Of a DNA stretch of 8,326 nt, positions 5,577-8,326 are shown one piece after another. The stretch spans positions 1 to 8,326 of the forward strand of contig JAADFS010000040.1 in assembly GCA_013152795.1 (NCBI GenBank), written 5' to 3'. The notes beneath the pieces are model-generated. The model searched no databases and was not told the origin of the DNA. It saw only the letters and a list, made by a program, of their open reading frames with translations. The stretch comes from Deferribacteres bacterium (GTDB taxonomy: Bacteria; Nitrospirota; Thermodesulfovibrionia; UBA6902). Made by a program: the position numbers and the translations under genes. Within the stretch, counting starts at the first letter, position 1. Each line of letters opens with the position of its first letter.

Positions 5577-5948
5577 ATGATATACGGTATCGGCATAGAT
5601 ATAGTGAAAATCGGCCGCATCAGAAGGGCCTCGGAGAAGTGGGGCAGGAAATTCCTTGAAAAATTCCTCTCACAGGATGAGATATCCTACTGTTCTGAAA
5701 AGAACGACCCTTACCCCTCCATGGCTGCAAGATTCGCCGCGAAAGAGGCGCTGATCAAGGCCATAGGGGCAAAAATCATTATAAACATGAAGGACATTGA
5801 AGTGGTAAATGATGAGGCGGGAAGGCCACTCATCCGGCCCGGCAGGAGGCTCGAGGAGTATTTCAGGGAGGAAAAAATAAGGCACTGTCATTTATCGCTA
5901 AGCCACGAAAAGGAATTCGGCGTGGCATGTGTGGTGCTGGAGAAGTAA
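5577..5948 (+). CDS. acpS: Holo-[acyl-carrier-protein] synthase
   Basis: AcpS transfers the 4'-phosphopantetheine group of CoA to the conserved serine of acyl carrier protein, activating it for fatty acid synthesis. Seen: 123 residues, typical for the trimeric bacterial enzyme; IYGIGIDIV at the start with the Mg-binding Asp8; ARFAAKEALIKAIG (51-64) with the second metal ligand Glu57; and HLSLSHEKEFGVA (105-117). The gene follows pdxJ by 44 bp on the same strand and is probably co-transcribed, since no promoter or terminator stands out between them. The ribosome binding site is poor (AAGG only two bases from the ATG), but the family's N-terminus fits exactly. It converges with comFB, 10 bp between stop codons. 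Confidence 0.96.
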   Translation: MIYGIGIDIVKIGRIRRASEKWGRKFLEKFLSQDEISYCSEKNDPYPSMAARFAAKEALIKAIGAKIIINMKDIEVVNDEAGRPLIRPGRRLEEYFREEKIRHCHLSLSHEKEFGVACVVLEK

Positions 5949-5958
5949 TGGATGCCCT

Positions 5959-6258
5959 TTAATGATAGGGATTGCTGTTGACCTTGTTTGTGGCCTCACG
6001 TACGGCCTTCTCCACCTTTTCCCTGTCGAGCACTCTCGTTAAATCATTGTCCTGGGAAGTGGTATCTTTAAATGTGCTCTGCACGTACAGGGGAGGCAGA
6101 TTGTTCAGTGACAGCGCATAGATGTCTTCAATACAGAGGTGGCACCTGCAGATGCTCTTGTCCTCGTTTAAAATCTCCTCCATCAGCTCAATAACCAGTT
6201 CCTCGTTTATATTGTTGATCTCTGATAAATCAAAACCGAAAATATCTTTTCTGCCCAT
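5959..6258 (-). CDS. comFB: ComFB-family late competence development protein
   Basis: A 99-residue cytoplasmic protein of the ComFB family. It is named for the middle gene of the Bacillus comF operon; cyanobacterial members have been reported as cyclic-di-GMP receptors. Seen: a helical N-terminal half (NINEELVIELMEEIL, 16-30), the family's cysteine cluster in ICRCHLCIEDIYAL (Cys37, Cys39, Cys42) and LNNLPPLYVQS (51-61), and a C-terminal helix of charged residues. The start at ATG 6258 has AGAGGG seven bases upstream. No comFA, comFC or type IV pilus genes are present here, so this is a stand-alone comFB, more likely a signalling or accessory protein than part of a DNA-uptake operon. Confidence 0.82.
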   Translation of the reverse strand: MGRKDIFGFDLSEINNINEELVIELMEEILNEDKSICRCHLCIEDIYALSLNNLPPLYVQSTFKDTTSQDNDLTRVLDREKVEKAVREATNKVNSNPYH

Positions 6259-6469
6259 GTCATGTCCCTCTTTTTTGCCTGTAACCGGCGATTTCCGGTC
6301 TTGTTATTCCGCTTCCCCTCCCTGCCTTGAAGGGGAATCTCTCGCCTGCGGGAAAGCCGTTGCACCGTCTATTGTTTTTTGGAAACTCTGGATGCCGCTG
6401 CCCTCATGGGAAAACCCGCCTGATTCAGACACGAAATTATCGCCGCCGGATTTACACTGTGTATGAATA

Positions 6470-6499
6470 CTTGTATCACAAATCAACCCGGCCTGTCAA
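6470..6499 (-). promoter_or_regulatory. Possible comFB promoter
   Basis: A perfect TTGACA (6499-6494 on the minus strand) precedes TACAAG (6475-6470, four of six matches) with an 18-base spacer. It would give a leader of roughly 205 bases before comFB. Confidence 0.3.
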
Positions 6500-6581
6500 T
6501 CAACTTTTTGCCTTTGCCCGCCGGGGGATGAAAACATTGCGCGCGCGACAGGGAAGCCTGCCGCTTTATCCGGTGCCGATA

Positions 6582-6610
6582 TTGACTTTTTAATATTAAA
6601 ATGCCATTAT
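6582..6610 (+). promoter_or_regulatory. Sigma70-type promoter for the cold-shock gene
   Basis: TTGACT (6582-6587) and CATTAT (6605-6610) are separated by 17 bases of AT-rich DNA. They match at five and four of six positions. Transcription from about 6617 would give an untranslated leader of roughly 113 bases, in keeping with the long leaders of cold-shock mRNAs. Confidence 0.5.
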
Positions 6611-6613
6611 TGA

Positions 6614-6680
6614 CCTGAAGTTTCAGGAGTTTTTGTTACAGACAAAGGCTGCAAGGACTTTAAACTTTGTGGCCTTTTTT
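6614..6680 (+). promoter_or_regulatory. Structured csp leader with two terminator-like hairpins
   Basis: Hairpin A is CCTGAA (6614-6619)/TTCAGG (6622-6627), followed by a T5 run. Hairpin B is AAAGGC (6644-6649)/GCCTTT (6672-6677), whose right arm runs into a T6 run (6675-6680). Each T-run leads into a near-repeat, TTTTTGTTACAG at 6630-6641 and TTTTTGTTAACAG at 6676-6688. Hairpin B could act as an intrinsic attenuator or fold differently at low temperature. The stems are short, so function is inference. Confidence 0.4.
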
Positions 6681-6729
6681 GTTAACAGCCCGGAGCCCTG
6701 GGACTTTATTAAAAATCAGGAGGTAAAAA

Positions 6730-6930
6730 ATGGCGGAGGGCGTAGTAAAATGGTTCAATGAGTCCAAGGGTTACGGCTTCATATCAGCAGAAGACGGCAG
6801 CGATGTCTTTGTTCATTACTCCTCTATTCAGGGTAATGGATACAAGTCTCTCGCCGAGGGTGATTCGGTCAGCTTTGATATTGAAAGCAGCCCGAAAGGC
6901 GCCAAGGCTGTCAATGTGGTGAAACTCTGA
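6730..6930 (+). CDS. csp: Cold-shock domain protein (CspA family)
   Basis: A 66-residue single cold-shock domain, an OB-fold that binds single-stranded RNA and DNA and melts mRNA structure in the cytoplasm. Seen: the family start GVVKWFN (4-10) with Trp8, RNP1 as KGYGFI (13-18), RNP2 as DVFVHY (25-30), and a C-terminal strand GAKAVNVV (57-64). The length is typical of bacterial Csp. A strong ribosome binding site, AGGAGGT at 6718-6724, lies five bases before the ATG. The long leader suggests post-transcriptional control, but cold induction cannot be inferred, since many csp genes are constitutive. The gene stands alone, with its own promoter and a strong terminator. Confidence 0.96.
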   Translation: MAEGVVKWFNESKGYGFISAEDGSDVFVHYSSIQGNGYKSLAEGDSVSFDIESSPKGAKAVNVVKL

Positions 6931-6944
6931 CCGACGACCATAAT

Positions 6945-6978
6945 AAAAATCCCCATGACGGGCTCATGGGGATTTTTT
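6945..6978. terminator. Strong bidirectional intrinsic terminator
   Basis: AAAAATCCCCATGA (6945-6958) pairs perfectly with TCATGGGGATTTTT (6964-6977) around the loop CGGGC. T-runs lie on the 3' side when read on either strand. It sits between the convergent csp and PurC-like genes and can end both transcripts. Confidence 0.93.
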
Positions 6979-7028
6979 ATCTTTTACGGACTTCCTGTTC
7001 GGATTTCAGAAGGCGGCCTGTGAGTACG

Positions 7029-8326
7029 TCAGCTCACCGGAGCTGAGTTCAGCGCCTCATATTCCTCTTTCTTGCCGGCAGCGAGGTAATAATCCAACTC
7101 CAGCCGGGCGATTCTCTCGGCCTCTCTGTGGATGTCCTGATTATGACCCTGAATAAAAGACTGTATCATCGAGAACTTCTGTTTCTGGATATCCAGAAAA
7201 CGTTCATCCACCACCGGCGTGGCGGGATACTCATTTTTCCTCTGGCCCTCGGCCAGTATTTCAGTAAACGCCCTGCCGGTTTTCGCAGCGGCCTTCTTTG
7301 CCTCATTAACCGCACTGTACCACTCCGGATGCATAATCCTGTAGTAGTCCCTCATTGACTGCTTGTTGAAGTGGACAAAATGCATCCTGCCGCCGGTTGT
7401 AATATTGAATGTCACCCGCACGGAATCGGTGTCAATTGTGTCCACGAAGACGAGGGTGTCACCTTCCCTGGCAATCTCCCATTTCATATCCCACAGAAAC
7501 AGGCCCATCCCTGCAAATATCCGCTGCAGCAGACACGCGCCCAGCACCGCCATAACCATTGATCGTGCAAATGTCTCGCCGTCAGCGCCGGAAATCAGGG
7601 CCGCCTCCTGGCGGCTTATATTCCTGTCCTCGGGCTCGTATTTGGTGGTCAAATCGACAACGGGATAATCAAAACGGCTCCAGGGGGAAAGCGGCCTGTC
7701 AAGGCCGAGCTCGTTCAGGTATTCTCTTTTGTGCGCGTCGCTGAGTGCGTTGTATTTTCTCAGCACGGACGAACCGCTCGTGATGCCGAGTCTTACAATA
7801 TATTCAAGCGGGATGACATACCCGTCGATATGATGGTATTTTTCGTAGTCGTAAAAGTGCCATCCGAGCACCTTCCTGAGCTCCGGCTTTTCGACTCTAT
7901 ACTTCCTGATCAGGGTCAGATTGCTTGGTTGGGGAGGGAATCCCCTGCGGTAAACCCTGCCGCTGTTACGGTCTATCATGCCGGCGTGATGTGTCGGGGC
8001 GCCGTTTCCGGTGAATCCTGAAAGCACCCTCTCCACGAGCCCGCTTTCATCTTTCCGGAGAAGGCCTCCCTCTCCGGACAATTCCCGCGCAAGAGCGCCC
8101 CATGCCTCCGGCCTCTGCAGCTCCTGAAAAACGAGGTGCCTGAAGCTCGCCCTTCCCACGTCGCTGCCTTGTATATTGAAAATAGCGCCGACATCAAATA
8201 CCGACCCGCCCGCCGTTGTTTCACTGACCAGATAACCGGGATGGCCCGGAACATCATAGAGCTTCTGGACAGAGCCGGTATAGCACGGCCTGTCGAGTTC
8301 AAGATTGATTTTATCAGGGATGTCAT
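7029..8326 (-). CDS. purC: SAICAR synthetase (PurC) family protein, 5' end outside the window
   Basis: PurC ligates aspartate to CAIR in de novo purine synthesis, using ATP. The frame is open from the stop at 7029 through the right edge, so the gene is partial: 431 complete codons are visible. A GTG at 8159 is not the start, because the 55 codons upstream carry family sequence. Numbering from codon 8324-8322: GSVQKLYDVP (17-26) matches the N-terminal ATP-binding strand, TAGGSVFDVG (37-46) the SxFD region, IPLEYIVR (171-178) the PxExVxR motif, TTKYEPEDR (226-234) the TTK motif, and NKQSMRDYY (320-328) the DKQ-xRD C-terminal helix. The product is long for a bacterial PurC. The normally invariant DEvhTPDSSR segment is altered to DTIDTDSVR (295-303). 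A paralog with another role is possible. Confidence 0.75.
   Translation of the reverse strand, partial: DIPDKINLELDRPCYTGSVQKLYDVPGHPGYLVSETTAGGSVFDVGAIFNIQGSDVGRASFRHLVFQELQRPEAWGALARELSGEGGLLRKDESGLVERVLSGFTGNGAPTHHAGMIDRNSGRVYRRGFPPQPSNLTLIRKYRVEKPELRKVLGWHFYDYEKYHHIDGYVIPLEYIVRLGITSGSSVLRKYNALSDAHKREYLNELGLDRPLSPWSRFDYPVVDLTTKYEPEDRNISRQEAALISGADGETFARSMVMAVLGACLLQRIFAGMGLFLWDMKWEIAREGDTLVFVDTIDTDSVRVTFNITTGGRMHFVHFNKQSMRDYYRIMHPEWYSAVNEAKKAAAKTGRAFTEILAEGQRKNEYPATPVVDERFLDIQKQKFSMIQSFIQGHNQDIHREAERIARLELDYYLAAGKKEEYEALNSAPVS

Larger units (their letters stand above)
6259..6729. other. Divergent intergenic region between comFB and csp
   Basis: The 471 bases hold, left to right, a possible long comFB leader with a small ACCGG/CCGGT inverted repeat (6284-6299) and a TTCCCCT/AGGGGAA pair (6311-6335), a possible comFB promoter near 6470-6499, and the csp promoter and leader (6582-6729). 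A 60-codon minus-strand frame (6304-6486, TTG start) is in the same frame as comFB and ends 45 bp before it. It has no ribosome binding site or recognisable family, and I do not call it a gene. I recognise no known riboswitch. Confidence 0.5.

Noticed and set aside
6259..6480. Cyclic-di-GMP (GEMM) riboswitch in the comFB leader
   Set aside because: I looked because ComFB relates to c-di-GMP, but the conserved GEMM core sequences are not present.
6304..6486. 60-residue small protein upstream of comFB
   Set aside because: It has a TTG start with no ribosome binding site and no recognisable family; kept only as a low-interest finding.
7029..7046. TCAGCTC/GAGCTGA hairpin over the PurC-like stop codon as a terminator
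   Set aside because: The stem is only seven bp with no T-run; the strong bidirectional terminator at 6945-6978 serves this gene.
7976..8326. 116-codon minus-strand frame at the right edge, starting with ATG at 8326
   Set aside because: It overlaps the PurC-like frame, which carries recognisable motifs through the same bases; this one does not.

Overview
This is a compact, ordinary-looking stretch of a bacterial chromosome of intermediate GC, probably from a Gram-negative-type bacterium. The pdxJ-acpS pair (DXP-dependent vitamin B6 route) and DksA point that way. The mix of FmdB zinc ribbon, TalC-type transaldolase, ComFB and a lysine-tailed DksA would fit Nitrospirota or Desulfobacterota, but that placement is inference. 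There is no phage, transposase, CRISPR array or plasmid function.

Layout. (1) 1-927, + strand: a TalC/FSA-type transaldolase, then a small FmdB zinc-ribbon protein. (2) 938-2641, - strand: a multi-pass GT39/PMT-like glycosyltransferase convergent with fmdB. (3) 2642-2966: a non-coding region with a heptad tandem repeat and a long imperfect palindrome (about 2738-2956) that looks like a MITE-type element. (4) 2967-3896, +: an RluD-type pseudouridine synthase. (5) 3904-4559, -: tRNA-Thr(CGT) with a good promoter that overlaps the stop codon of the dksA-family gene upstream. (6) 4560-5948, +: a pdxJ-acpS pair. The pdxJ leader carries a third copy of the repeat core, fused to a terminator-like hairpin in a mutually exclusive arrangement. 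(7) 5959-6258, -: comFB. (8) 6259-6729: a divergent intergenic region ending in a promoter and long leader for a cold-shock protein gene (6730-6930, +), followed by a strong bidirectional terminator. (9) 7029 to the window edge, -: a PurC-family (SAICAR synthetase-like) gene. It is cut by the window, and its reading frame stays open through the right edge.

Most genes are housekeeping: sugar phosphate metabolism, cofactor B6, acyl-carrier protein activation, rRNA modification, RNA polymerase control, RNA chaperone and purine synthesis. Neighbours mostly alternate in strand (convergent pairs fmdB/GT, rluD/tRNA, acpS/comFB and csp/purC-like), so only tal-fmdB, dksA-tRNA and pdxJ-acpS are candidate co-transcribed units. 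The less ordinary content is in the non-coding DNA: the repeat family shared by the rluD and pdxJ upstream regions, the pdxJ attenuator-like leader and the csp leader. The divergent active-site segment of the PurC-like protein is also unusual.
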